Source: Schistocerca nitens (Eukaryota; Arthropoda; Insecta; Orthoptera; Acrididae). From it: a DNA stretch of 64,000 nucleotides. This document shows, one piece after another, positions 43,860 through 54,011 of the stretch. Positions within the stretch are counted from its first letter, which is position 1, and each line of letters starts with the position of its first letter. The notes under the pieces are model-generated. The model was not told the origin of the DNA, made no database searches, and was given only the letters and a program-made list of their open reading frames with translations. A program made the position numbers and the translations under genes. Location: the NCBI RefSeq assembly GCF_023898315.1, contig NC_064616.1, positions 644,610,974-644,674,973 of the forward strand, in the 5' to 3' direction.

Positions 43860-43862
<3 letters not shown>
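42510..43862 (-). mobile_element. Tc1/mariner-superfamily element with intact transposase frame
   Basis: TIRs of about 75 bp, nearly identical: left CAGGGCGTTTCAAAAAGAAA, right ending TTTCTTTTTGAAACGCCCTG, continuing through ATTTATTTCTCAAAAACTAC and AAATGATAGAAACACAATTC. It is embedded in a TA microsatellite, matching the TA target of the superfamily; the TSD itself cannot be told from the repeat. Length 1353 bp with a single open transposase (separate entry). The best preserved DNA transposon in the window. Confidence 0.93.
42632..43690 (-). CDS. Transposase, apparently intact, 352 aa
   Basis: Encodes a DDD-type transposase that would bind the TIRs and move the element in the nucleus. The frame is open upstream to 43750, but I chose the ATG at 43690 because MATTPQERSF is the usual start of this family. 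Residues 1-55: helix-turn-helix domain (VQRAFRRQFN, IYEWHHRF). Residues 60-67 contain GRPR, a possible minor-groove contact. About 75-110: second DNA-binding helix pair (MSKTTVWRVL). Catalytic residues as I count them: Asp153 (LIFSDEST), Asp240 (FMQDGAPPHFS), Asp287 (WPPRSPDLTPCDFYLWG), so 46 residues lie between the last two. The C-terminus RVTNGAHIEVQF is the family ending. No stop, frameshift or missing catalytic residue seen. Activity is not proven. Confidence 0.88.
   Translation of the reverse strand: MATTPQERSFCVLQFAKLESIVGVQRAFRRQFNKQPPRHKQIYEWHHRFVEDGCICKRKSTGRPRTSDENVERVRAAYERSPRKSTARASHELNMSKTTVWRVLSNRLHMKPYKLQLLQALRPDDHNKRFEFSTAILQDMEEDNFAERLIFSDESTFHISGKVNRHNVRIWASETPRDVIQHERDSPKVNVFCAISVNKVYGPFFFMEKTITGTIYLDMLENWLFPQLQEDSNHFIFMQDGAPPHFSEPVRRYLNNTIPGRWIGRAGAQDQCHRLWPPRSPDLTPCDFYLWGYIKDCVYVPPMPATLQEVRHRIVAAVNSVTKDQLRRVWQEMRYRFDICRVTNGAHIEVQF

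Positions 43863-43864
<2 letters not shown>

Positions 43865-43931
<67 letters not shown>
43865..43931. repeat. TA repeat, right part (about 33 units)
   Basis: Continuation of the microsatellite at 42488-42509. The tyrosine-isoleucine open frames running through it are artefacts of the repeat. Confidence 0.95.
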
Positions 43932-43932
<1 letters not shown>

Positions 43933-44164
43933 ACAGTGTTGTAGAAAGGAAAGTGATAATGTGAGAAAAATGGACAAAACGCTAAAAATCTTATGTCGTA
44001 AGAACGCAGCTGGAACAGAGGACATTCATTCAGAATAAATAAGATCCTTGGTTAAACCGACGAGGGTAAAATTGTTCTAGCTGCTATGTGGGATATATGA
44101 GAAAGGAAAAAAAAATCAAGAACAATATAATTCCAATCACAAAGAGGACAGGTGCTTACAGTTG

Positions 44165-44941
44165 TTCAAATGGCTCTGAGCACTATGGGACTTAACATCT
44201 GAGGTCATCAGTCCCCTAGAACTAACCTAAGGACATTACACACATCCATGCCTTCGTGTTATGCGTCAATGGGAAGAGGAGTGGCTGGCAGTCGGTGAAA
44301 ATAAGCTGCGTTTGGTCAAGGCCACCACGCGGCCATGGCATACGTCCTACCTGTCATGCAGGCGGGATGAGGTTCTCCTCACTCGCCTCTGTATCGGGCA
44401 CAGTCCCTTAACACATGGTTTTTTACTCCGGCGGGAGGACCTCCCAATCTGCAGTGCTTGTGGCGTCCAGATTACTGTCCGCCACATTTTACTTGACTGT
44501 CTTTTATTCTCTGACCAGAGGGCGGTGGTTTCTTTGCCACCGGATTTGCCCTCTATTTTGCAAGACGACGCAACGACTGTGGTTAAGGTCTTACGGTTTT
44601 GTGTCCTGTCCAATTTGTTGCCTCGGATTTTAGGGAGAGGGTTTTAATGTGCTGCTTGGTGACTGGCTCACCCAGGTTTTAGGTAAGAGGTCCACCAGTC
44701 ACGAATACCTCCTTGTTTCTCTTCGGTTTCTGTTCTCCTTTCCTTGTGTTTCCTTTCCTTTTTTTAGTGCGTTTCTTCTCCTCTTGTTTTGCCTCTGTAT
44801 GTGAGGATTTGGACCTGCGTCAGGTCTGTGTCTTTTAGCCGTTCTCCTTGTTCGCTGTCCGTCTTAGTCCCTTCACTGCATGTTTTCCTGTTTTTATGCG
44901 TTTGGGCGCTGATGACCACGCTGTTTAGCGCCCGTAAACCT

Positions 44942-44984
<43 letters not shown>

Positions 44985-45076
44985 CCATGCCCGAGGCAGG
45001 ATTCGAACCTGTGACCGTAGCGGTCGCGCGGTTCCAGACTGAAGCGCCTAGAACCGCTCGGCCACACCGGCCGGCC
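44165..45076 (-). mobile_element. SINE-A split by a LINE 3' end
   Basis: SINE body at 44165-44252 and head at 44992-45076 (box B GGTTCGAATCC). Perfect 11-bp TSD GCTTACAGTTG at 44154-44164 and 45077-45087. A deletion of about 25 bp removes the TTAGAACTACTTAAACC part of the body. The insert at 44253-44982 is younger than the SINE. Confidence 0.94.
44253..44982 (+). mobile_element. I-like LINE 3' end with CA tail, inside SINE-A
   Basis: 44261-44644 is open and reads as the end of a LINE pol: VGENKLRLVKATTRPW, LLTRLCIGHSPLTHGFLLRR (the RLRIGHS-LTH box of I/Jockey-group LINEs), PICSACGVQITVRHILLDC (cysteine motif), and ILGRGF before the stop. A pyrimidine-rich 3' UTR follows, ending GGGCGCTGATGACCACG ... 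TTAGCGCCCGTAAACC and a CA repeat (44944-44980). 9-bp TSD ATCCATGCC at 44244-44252 and 44983-44991. Truncated at the 5' side on arrival, otherwise little decayed, so recent. Confidence 0.92.
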
Positions 45077-45149
45077 GCTTACAGTTGTATGACTGAACCA
45101 CCAGCTTAATAAATTATGATCCCAAAATATTAAAAAGAATTACATGCGA

Positions 45150-45560
45150 AAGAATGGGTGTGTTGATAGCTGCCGACCTATAGAAAATACTGTTGTTGCA
45201 AAGGAGACAACACTGATTCTACGATTCACCTTAGAAGGTACACTGAAGGCAGACATATGTTGATAGCATTTGTAAATGTACAAAAAAGGTCTTTCTAATT
45301 CTGGGCGTAGCATAGGTAAAATACTGTAAGGAAAGGTTATCTACACCTTTTATATAAAGCAGAGTGCGGTAGTAAGAGATGAAAGGGATTCAGTTGTTGA
45401 GAAGGGCGGAGACCGACCGCCCCCCGCACCCATGGTATTCCATCTAAGCATAGCACAAACAGTAAAGGAATGTGGGAGAAGTTTGGAAAAAGGGACTGTA
45501 GTTTGTGAGGAAAATTGCTTTGAAGTTGCCTATGGCAATTACGTCAGACGGTGAAAGATT
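45150..45560 (+). mobile_element. LINE-e fragment, reverse transcriptase scrap
   Basis: Degenerate pieces such as MLIAFVNVQKRSF (45258, for the usual FVDLEKAFD) and GDEKGIQLLRRAE-type sequence before CLSIAQTVKE (45445-45470) match the same RT region as the LINE-e copies at 46390 and 47852. Heavily decayed. Confidence 0.5.
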
Positions 45561-45590
45561 TTGAAGATCATTTGAATGTAATAAATTGGG

Positions 45591-45743
45591 TCATCAGTCC
45601 CCTAGAACTTAGAACTACCTAAACCTAACTAACCTAAGGACATCACACACATCCATGCCTGAGGCAGGATTCGAACCTGCGACCGTAGCGGTCGCGCGGT
45701 TCCAGACTGTAGCGCCTAGAACCGCTCGGTCACTCCGGCCGGC
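45591..45743 (-). mobile_element. SINE-A, 3' end missing
   Basis: Head and upstream body complete (GGCCGGAGTGACCGAGCGG on the minus strand, box B intact); sequence beyond GGGGACTGATGACC is missing, joined directly to AATAAATTGG. No TSD found, so the loss is probably a later deletion. Confidence 0.9.
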
Positions 45744-46389
45744 AAGGAAGTGTTGTAACTGTACGTTAATTTGAGATATAAATGCATGCTACATGGATGT
45801 AAACGACTTATTTTTTGTGTGCTTTTCTTTGCTGTCACTGTTTTCGGTAACCAAAGAAGTAGGCAAAGAAGCTTCTCGTACCTAATACCGCACGTTAATA
45901 ACGATGGGTGGTGCAATCTCTGCCCCTGTTGTCTCCGATTCCGCGTTGCTGTGTCAAATATTGTGCCTCTTTGTTTTTAATATGACAACATTCGGTGTTA
46001 AAATCACTGATGGCTGGTTAATGAGTTATGAAACGCCGTAATTTGTCGGTTTACTGAAAATCAAATGTATGTCGTGCAGTTAATGGAACGATGTTGAGTC
46101 GGGCTTGGTATGAAATCCACACAAACTGTTTCATTAGTGTAAATCGCAAATTCAGTCTCTATGGGAGTAGAATGAGCAATGGTTTACTGAGTACGAACCA
46201 TACTCAGTTCGACGTACTACGCTCTCACAATTTCACCCCTTGCACAGGATATTCCGTGCACAATACTGTTTATATAAGTTACTTGTCAAATAAAGTTCTG
46301 TTATGTTTAAGGATTCCTCCTCTCTCGACGCCACTATCCTTAAACTGCCTCCATGCCCTCTCCCTCAGATTTTTACATAGATATCCATT
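45744..46389. other. No recognised feature
   Basis: Contains open frames at 45771-45980 and 46091-46411 without a recognisable domain. No element signature. Confidence 0.4.
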
Positions 46390-46775
46390 TCTCCAGGCGG
46401 CGACTACTTAGGAGTATGTCGTCATCAGGAAATACAAAACTGGTATACTACCTACGGATCGGAGCGTGGAATGTTAATCCAGTTAGAAATTCAGTCAGAA
46501 ATCGCGTACTCAGGTTCGAGAATTTACGAAAGGCAGTGGGTAGTTAGATATAAGTGGAATTAGTGAAATGTGGAGGATCTTTAGTCAGATCAATACAGGA
46601 TTATCACCATAAAATCAAATAGGAGTAATGCAGGAGTATGCCTGATACTGAATAAGAAAAAAGAATGTGGATTAACTACGATGAATAGCACAGTGAACGC
46701 ATTATCGTAACCAAGATAAATACGATGCCAAAATTTTCCACAGTAGTAAGAGTTTAAACGCCAACTAGCTCAACA

Positions 46776-46906
46776 TCGTGATGACTGGGTGTTGTGTGCT
46801 GTCCTTAGGTTAGTTATTTTAAGTAGTTCTAAGTTCTAGGGGACTGATGACCATAGCTGCTAAGTCCCATAGTGCTCAGAACCATTTGAACCATTTGAAC
46901 CATTTG
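46776..46906 (+). mobile_element. Chimeric-head SINE, 5'-truncated, inside LINE-e
   Basis: Lacks the tRNA head; starts TCGTGATGACTGGGTGTTGT (the linker unique to the 21200 type), then the SINE-A body. The 3' end is a small tandem array of CCATTTGAA units. Perfect 13-bp TSD AACTAGCTCAACA at 46763-46775 and 46907-46919. Confidence 0.94.
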
Positions 46907-47851
46907 AACTAGCTCAACAGATGATGAAGAGATTGAAAAGAATGCATGATGAAATAAAGGAAATTATTCAGATATTTAAAGGAGATGAAAATTTAATTGT
47001 GACGGTTGGATGGAATTCGTTTGTAGGAAAAGGAAGAGAGGGAAATACAGTAGAAATGAACGGGGGAGGGGGGGGGGGACGAGAATGGAGGAGGAACCTG
47101 CCTGGTAGAATTTTGCACAGAGCATAATTTAATCATAGATAACACTTGGTGTAAGAATCATGAAAGAAGGCTTTATATGTGTAAGAGACCTGAAGACACT
47201 GCAAGGTTTCAGATTGATTACATAACTGTAACAGTTTCAAAACCAGATTTTTAACTGTAAGACGTTTGCCGCGACAGAAGTGGACTCCGACCATAATTTA
47301 TTGGTTATGAACTGCAGACTACCACTGAAGAAATTGCAAAAGTGTAGGAAATTAAAGAAGTGGTACTGGTTAAATTGAAAAAACCGGAGCTTGCTGAGAG
47401 AGTTGCAGAGGGAACATTAATCAGCGTTTAAGTGACACAGAAAAGGAATACATAGAAGACGAGTGGGTAGCTTCGAGATACGAAATACGAGGTAGCGGAC
47501 GATCAGAAGGTAAAAAGACAAGGCCTTCTAGAAATCCTTGGGATAATACAGTAGATACTAAATTTAACTGACGAAAAGAGAAAGTACAAAAGTGCTTCAT
47601 ATGAAGCAGGACAAAGGGAATACAAACGTCTAAAAAAATAACTTTCTGAAAGTGCAAAATGGTTCAGCAGGAATGGCCAGAGAATAAATGCAAGATTATA
47701 GAAGCATACATAACTAGGGAAAGATAAATGCAGCCTATAAGAAAATCAGTGACTTTCGGAGAAAAGAGAAGCAACTGTATGAATAGGAGCTCAGATGGCA
47801 CACCAGTACCAAGCAAAGAACGGAAAGCAGAAAGATGGAAAAAATACGTGT

Positions 47852-49605
47852 TATTGTTGTTGTTGTTGTAGTTGTGGTCTTCAACTCAGAGAGGTGGTTT
47901 GATGCAGCTCTCCATGCTAATCTATCCTGTGCAAGCTTCTTCGTCTCCAAGTAACTACTGGAACCTACGTCCTTCTGAAGCTGCCTAATATATTAATCTC
48001 TTGGTCTTCCTCTACGATTTTTACCCTCCACACTGCCCTCCAATACTAAACTGGTGATCCCTTGATACCTCGGAACGTGTCCTACCAACCGATCCCTTCT
48101 TCTAGGCAAGTTGTTCCTCTTCTCCCCAATTCTATTCAGTAAGTCCTCATTAGTTACATGATCTACCCATCTAATCTTCAGCATTCTTCTGTAACACCAC
48201 GTTTCGAAAGCTTCTATTCTCTTCTTGTCTAAACTATTTATCGTCCATGTTTCACTTCCATACATCGCTACATTTCATACAAATACTTCCAGAAAATACT
48301 TCCTGACACTTAAAGCTATACTCGATGTTAACAAATTTCTCTTCTTCAGAAACGCTTTCCTTGCCATTGCCTGTCTATACTTTATATCCTCTCTACTCCG
48401 ACCATCATCAGTTATTTTGCTCCCGAAATAGCAAAACTCATTTACTACTTTAAGCGTCCCATTTCCTACTCTAATTGCCTCAGCATCACCTGATTTAATT
48501 CGACTACATTCCATTATCCTCGTTTTGCTTTTGTTGATGTTCATCGTATACCCTCCTTTCAAGACACTGTCCATTCCGTTCAACTGCTCTTCCAAATCCT
48601 TTACTGTCTCTGACAGAATTACAATGTCATCGGCAAACCTCAAAGTCTTTATTTCTTCTCCATGTATTTTAATTCCTATTCCAAATTTTTCTTTTCTTTT
48701 TTTTCTTTTACTGCTTGCTCAATATACAGATTGAATAACATTGGGGATAGACTACAAACCTGTCTCACTCCCTTCCCAACCACTGTTTCCCTTTCATGCC
48801 CTTCGACTCTTATAACTGCCATCTGGTTTCTGTACAAACTGTAAACAGCCTTTCGCTCCCTGTATTTGACACCTGCCACCTTTAGAATTTGAAAGAAAGT
48901 ATTCCAGTCGACATTGTCAAAAGCTCTCTCTGAGTCTACAAATGCTAGAAACATAGGTTTGCCTTTCCTCAGTCTATCTTCTAAGATAAGTCGTAAGGTC
49001 AGTATTGCCTCACGTGTTCCAACATGTCTACGGAATCCGAACTGATCTTCCCCAAGATCGGCTTCTACCAGTTTTCCATTCGTCTGTAAAGAATTCGTGT
49101 TATTATTTTGCAGCCGTGACTTATTAAACTCATAGTTCGATAATTGTCACACCTGTCAACACCTGCTTTCTTTGGAATTGGATTTATTATATTCTTCTTG
49201 AAGTCTGCGGGTATTTCGCCCGTCTCATACGTCTTGCTCACCAGATGGTAGTTTTGTCATGGTAGGCTCTCCCAAGGCTATCAGTAGTTCTAATGGAATG
49301 TTGTCTATTCCCGGGGCCTTGTTTCTACTTAGGTCTTTCAGTGCTCTATCAATCACTTCAGTATCACATCTCCCATTTCACCTTCATCTGCGTCCTCTTC
49401 CATCTCCATAATATTGCCCTTAAGTACATCGCCCTATGTATAGACCCTCTACATACTCCTTCCACCTTTCTGCTTTCCCTTCTTTGCCTAGTACAGGTTT
49501 TCCATCTGAACTTTTGATATTCATGCAAGTGGTTCTCTTTTCTCCAAAGGTCTCTTTAATTTTCCTGTAGACACTATCTGTCCTACCCGTAGTGATATAT
49601 GCCTC
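47852..49605 (-). mobile_element. LINE-e copy 2, antisense insertion into copy 1
   Basis: Same family as its host copy: both share the GAAAGACcTAAGTaGAAACAAGG region and the GGCTGCAAAATA site. From the 5' side: EAYITTGRTDSVYRKIKETF, ERWKEYVEGLYIG (49600-49440), FVDSERAFDNVDWNTFFQIL and GVRQVCSLSPMLFNLYIEQA (48940-48700), FADDIVILSETVKDL (48640-48595, catalytic Asp pair intact), FCYFGSKITDDGRS, MYGSETWTINSLDKKRIEAF (48265), IRWVDHVTNEDLL. The 3' tail is a CAA repeat (seen as TTG at 47852-47870). 5'-truncated; a few stops and frameshifts. A short, altered TSD (TACGTG / TACATA) is possible at 47846-47851 and 49606-49611. Confidence 0.92.
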
Positions 49606-49953
49606 TACATAGAGGGTCCATATAAGAGGAAGAAAGACAGTATTATAGAACAAGAATTAGTAATAGGTGAAGATGAGGTGGGGGATATGATACTGAGAGA
49701 ATAATTAGACAGAGCAGTGAAAGACATAAGTGGAAACAAGGTCCCTGAAGCAGATGTCATTCCAAAAGAATTATTGAGATCCTTGAGAGAGTCAGCCATG
49801 ACAAAACTATTCCCTCTGCTGTGCCAGATATGAGACAGACGAAATTCCTTTAGACTTCAGGAAGAATGTAAAATTCCAGCTCCAAAGAAGGCCGATGACG
49901 ACGGTTGTGAATACTACCGACCCATCACTTCAATAGCTCATGGCTGCAAAATA

Positions 49954-51346
49954 CACTTCTTTCCATTAAAATTGCTACACCACGAAGATGACGTGCTACG
50001 GACGCAAAATTTAACCGACTGGAAGAAGATGCTGTGATATGCAAATGATTAGCTTTTCAGAGCATTCACACAAGGTTGGCGCCGGTGGCGACACCTACAA
50101 CGTGCTGACATGAGGAAAGTTTCCAACCGATTCTCACACACAAACAGCAGTTGACCAGCGTTGCCTGGTGAAACGTTGTGATGCCTCGTGTAAGGAGGAG
50201 AAATGTGTACCATCACGTTTCCGACTTTGATAAATGGATTGTAGCCTATCGCGATTACGGTTTATCGTATCGCGACATTGCTGCTCGCGTTGGACGAGAT
50301 CCAATGACTGTTGGCCGAATATGGAGTCGGTGGGTTCAGGAGGATAATACAGAATGCCGTGCTGGATCCCAACGGCCTCGTGTCACTAGCAGTCGAGATG
50401 ACAGGCATCTTATCTGCATGGCTCTAACGGATCGTGCAGCCACGTCTCGATCCCCGAGTCAACAGATGGGGACGTTTTCAAGACAACAACCATCTGCACG
50501 AACAGTTCGACGACGTTTGCAGCAGCATGGACTACCAGCTCGGAGACCATGGCTGCGGTTACCCTTGACGCTGCATCACAGACAGGAGTTATGGTGTATT
50601 CAACGACGAACCTGGTTGCACGAATGGCAAAACGTCATTTTTTCGGATGAATCCAGGTTCTGTTAACAGCACCACGATGCTCGCATCCGTGTTTGGCGAA
50701 ATCGCGGTGAACGCATATTGGAAGCGTGTATTCGTCATCGCCATACTGGCGTATCACACGACGTGATGGTATGGGGTGCCATTGGTTACATGTCTCGGTC
50801 ACCCCTTGTTCGCATTGACGGCACTTTGAACAGTGGACGTTACATTTCAGATGTGTTACAACCCGTGACTCTACCCTTCATTCGAACCCTGCGAAAATCT
50901 ACATTTCAGCAGGATAATGCACGACTGCATGTTGCAGGTCCTGTACGGGCCTTTCTGGATACAGAAAATGTTCGACTGTTGCCCTGGCCAGCACATTCTC
51001 CAGATCTCTCACCAATTGAAAACGTCTGGTCAATGGCGGCCGAGCAACTGTCTCGTCACAATACGCCATCACTACTCTTGATGAACTGTGGTGTGGTGTT
51101 GAAGCTGCATGGGCAGCTGTACCTGTACACGCCATCCAAGCTCTGTTTGACTCAATGCCCAGACGTATCAAGGCAGTTATTACGGCCAGAGGTGGTTGTT
51201 GTGGGTACTGATTTCTCAGGACCTATGCACCCAAATTGCGTGAAAATGTAATCACATGTCAGTTCTAGTGTAATATATTTGTCCAATGAATACCCGTTTA
51301 TCATCTGCATTTCTTCTTGGTGTAGCAATTTTAATGGCCAGTAGTG
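49954..51346 (+). mobile_element. Tc1 family T3, copy 1, inside LINE-e
   Basis: TIRs: left CACTTCTTTCCATTAAAATT, right (reverse complement) CACTACTGGCCATTAAAATT, continuing GCTACACCA-GAAG. Left TA at 49952-49953; on the right TTTA follows at 51347-51350, consistent with a changed TSD. Removal rejoins the LINE-e sequence around GGCTGCAAAATA. A second copy is at 62706. Confidence 0.93.
50178..51250 (+). pseudogene. Tc1 T3 transposase, copy 1 (one stop, 3' frameshift)
   Basis: N-terminus MMPRVRRRNVYHHVSDFDKW, then LSYRDIAARVGRDPMTVGRI (paired-like helix-turn-helix) and a second DNA-binding part with SARTVRRRLQQHGL. IFSDESRFC (first catalytic Asp) is followed at once by TAA at 50664-50666, a single-base change: the second copy has TTA here. 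The frame resumes: DVMVWGAIGY, FQQDNARLHVAGPV (second Asp), WPAHSPDLSPIENVW (final Glu); I count 34 residues between them. After ENVW a small frameshift near 51085 replaces the normal ending. Probably inactive, but very little decayed. Confidence 0.92.
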
Positions 51347-51636
51347 TTTAGACTCGAATTCTTCACAGAAGAATTGAAAAACTGGTAGGGCCTGGCCTCC
51401 CCTAAAATCAGTTCAGGTTCTGGAGAAATGTAGGAACACACAAGGCAATACTGATCCTACGACTGGTCCTAGAAGATAGCATTTATAGATTTAGAGCAAG
51501 ATTTTGACAGTGGTGGTTGGACCACACTCGTTGAATTTCTGAAGGAATCAGGAATAAAATACAAGGAGTAAAGTTTATTTACAACTTGTACAGAAACCAG
51601 ACTGCAGTGTTAAAGAGTCGAAGGACATGAAAGGGA

Positions 51637-51795
51637 TTCCCGACGGGGTCAGAGATTTTCTCTGCCTCGTGATGACTGGGTGTTGTGTGATGTCCTTAGG
51701 TTAGTTAGGTTTAAGTAGTTCTAAATTCTAGGGAACTGATGATCATAGATGTTAAGTCCCATAGTGCTCAGAGCCATTTGAAATTTTTTTTTTTT
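51637..51795 (+). mobile_element. Chimeric-head SINE, 5'-truncated, inside LINE-e
   Basis: Starts in box B (GATTCCCGACGGGGTCAG), then GATTTTCTCTGCCTCGTG and the SINE-A body; ends in a T-run. Perfect 12-bp TSD ACATGAAAGGGA at 51625-51636 and 51796-51807. Confidence 0.95.
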
Positions 51796-52620
51796 TACAT
51801 GAAAGGGAAGTAGTAGTTGAGAAGGGAGCGAGACAGCTTTGTAGCCTATCCCCGATGTTATTCAATATGTAAATTAAACTATCAGTAAAGGAAACCAGGG
51901 GAGATACGGAAACGAAATTCTAGTTCAGGCAGAAGAAATAAAACTTCAGATATACCAGTGACATTATAATTCTGTCAGAGCTGACTAAGGCCTTGAAAGA
52001 GCAGGTGAACGGACTGGATAATGTCGTGAAAACAGGTCAAAAGATGATCACCAATAAAAGTAGAACAAGAGTAATGGAAAGTAGTGGAAATGTATCAGCC
52101 CTTGTCGAGGGAATTAGTTAGGAAATCGGACGCTAAAAGTAGTAGTGAATTTTATTGTTTGGGCAGCAAAATAACTGGTTATGGGTGAAGTATAGAAGAT
52201 ATAAACTGCGGACTGCTGATAGTAAGAAAAAATTTCTAAGAAAGAGCAATTTCTTTATATCTGACATATAAATATAAGTGTTAGGAATTCTTTTCTGGAG
52301 GTATTTGTCTTGAGTGTAACCTTGTATGGGAGAGAAAGTTGGACGATAGGCAGTTCACCCAAGGAAAGAATTAAAGCTTTTGAAATGTGGTGCAATAAAC
52401 GAATACTGTAGATGAGTTGGAGATGTTGGATCCAATTGGAGATGAAAGATTTTTGTGGCACAACATTACTAAAGCAGGAATCGGTTGACAGGATACCTCC
52501 TGAGGCAATCGAGGTATTGTCAGTTTGGTAATGGACGTAAGTTCGGGGGTAAAACTTGTAGGGGAAGATCAAAGCTTGAATACCGTAATCACGTTTAAAT
52601 GGTTGTAGGTTGACTGCTTG

Positions 52621-52817
52621 TTTTTGTGGCCTTTATCCCGTAACATCACGGTGTTGGCTTGTTAATTTTTTTCGGATTTGGCAATGTTAGTGTGATAGAG
52701 GGTGGCCGAATGCCCTTCCTGTCACCCCCATCCCCTCCACTCTCGTCCCCTCCCCTCCCCGCCCCGCCCTGGTTAACTAGACTGTTTTTTTTGGTAGCCA
52801 TAACTTCTGGATTGACA
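52621..52817. other. Unassigned, C-rich patch
   Basis: Contains GGCAATGTTAGTGTGATAGA and GGTGGCCGAATGCCCTTCC followed by a CCCC-rich tract (52726-52770). Resembles a dispersed repeat I recall but cannot classify. Confidence 0.3.
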
Positions 52818-53372
52818 CGCCTGGTTGTGTTGACACTTCGAGCGGCGCGGTCTGTTGCCCGACGAATTTGTAGCAGTTCTGGAGCGAATGCCGTGAAGTG
52901 TTTCCTTCAGTTTAGAAATCGAGTTGAACTTACGAGGGCATAAGTCAGGGGAGTGCAGTAGGTGGTATTGCACTTAGCAGCCCCATCAGTCAAACAAATC
53001 AGTAACAGCTTGCACTGTACGTGCTTGAGCATTTTCCTGCAAAATGTTGGCCAGGTCCTGCAGAAAGTATCATCACTTCTGTCTCTACGCTGTTCCTTTT
53101 TGGAACAAAACCTACGACCAGCTTAGAGACAGAGGTGATGACCATCATTTTGCAGGACAATGCTCAAGCACGTACAGTACAAGCTGTTACTAATTTGTTT
53201 GACTGATGCGGCTGCTAAGTGCTATACCAACTACTGCACTCCCCTGACTTAAGCCCTCGTAAGTTCAACTCGACTTCTAAACTGAAGAAAACACTTCACG
53301 GCATTCGCTTCAGAACTGCTACAAATTCGTTGGGCAATAGACCGCGCCGCTCGAAGTGTCAACACAACTGGC
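52818..53372. repeat. Large inverted duplication of mariner C-terminal sequence
   Basis: Left arm 52818-53092 (coding sense on minus), right arm 53119-53372 (coding sense on plus), separated by 26 bp; by eye about 95% identical apart from an 18-bp indel near the centre. Each arm reads as a mariner transposase end: right arm LQDNAQARTVQAVTNLFD (second catalytic Asp) then LLHSPDLSPRKFNSTSKLKK; left arm LLHSPDLCPRKFNSISKLKE, then TLHGIRSRT. In both, the last catalytic Asp of the SPDL-P-D box is Lys (PRK), so both copies descend from an already dead sequence. A transcript through it would fold into a long hairpin. Confidence 0.9.
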
Positions 53373-53555
53373 ACTGCTAAGAGTATCCTACGACTTCCAC
53401 ATCGCTGGCAACGGGTTATACACAATGTTGGTGACTACTTTGAAGGTCAGTAAAACTGTGGAAAACGTATCTACTTTCTTCGAGCTGTAATAAATACTTG
53501 CCACTGTTAAAGTTCCAACACTCGTAATTTGAAAATGAAATTTCAAATACCGTGA

Positions 53556-54011
53556 CCGAGCGAGGTGGCGCAATGTGTAGCACACTGTATTCGCATATGG
53601 GAGGACAACGGTTCAAACCCCTTCCCGCCATCCTGATTTAGGTTTTCCGTGAATTTCATAAATCTCTTCAGACAAATTCCGGGATGGTTTCCTTGAAAGG
53701 GCACGGCCGACTTCCTCCCCATCCGTCCCTAATCCAGTGGGACCGATGGTTCAAATGGCTCTGAGCACTATGGGACTTGACATCTGAGGTCATCAGTCCC
53801 CTAGAACTTAGAACTACTTAAACCTAACTAGCCTAAGGATATCACACACATCCACGCCCGAGGCAGGATTCGAACCTGCGACGTAGCGGTCGCGCGGTTC
53901 TGGAGTGTAGCGTCTAGAACCGCTCGTCCACTGCGGCCAGCTGGGACCGATGACCTCGCTGTTTGGTCCCGTCCGCCGAACCAACCAGACAACCAACCAA
54001 CCAACCGACCA
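53556..54011 (+). mobile_element. SINE-B split by SINE-A
   Basis: Head CCGAGCGAGGTGGCGCAATG (partly overlapping the TSD), body to GGGACCGAT, then after the SINE-A the tail GACCTCGCTGTTTGGTCCC and an AACC-rich end. Perfect 13-bp TSD TCAAATACCGTGA at 53543-53555 and 54012-54024. Confidence 0.95.
53749..53941 (-). mobile_element. SINE-A inside SINE-B
   Basis: Minus copy, box B GGTTCGAATCC intact. Perfect 11-bp TSD TGGGACCGATG at 53738-53748 and 53942-53952, both within SINE-B, so SINE-A is younger here. Confidence 0.96.

Larger units (their letters stand above)
46390..52620 (+). mobile_element. LINE-e copy 1, near full length, split by four later insertions
   Basis: Order of pieces: endonuclease start LRIGAWNVNPVRNS (46455-46500; GAWNVR box), TPTSSTDDEEIEKF-like sequence across the SINE, FKGDENLIVTVGWNSFVG (46975-47030; the GDFNA-VG box with Asp lost), EFCTEHNLIIDNTWCKNH and FQIDYITVTVSKPDF (47110-47255), a linker to ERWKKYV (47835), then GDEVGDMILRE and SGNKVPEADVIPKELLRS (49665-49790), YYRPITSIAHGCKI (49912-49953), RT palm pieces to 51930 with RYTSDIIILSELTKAL where FADDI is expected (first catalytic Asp lost), and LYGRESWTIGS (52325; YGSETW box). 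Stops and frameshifts throughout. Interrupted by SINEs (46776, 51637), an antisense LINE-e (47852) and a Tc1 (49954). Confidence 0.87.

Noticed and set aside
43636-44038. Open frames of alternating Tyr-Ile across the TA repeat
   Set aside because: Produced by the dinucleotide repeat in any frame; no start context or domain.
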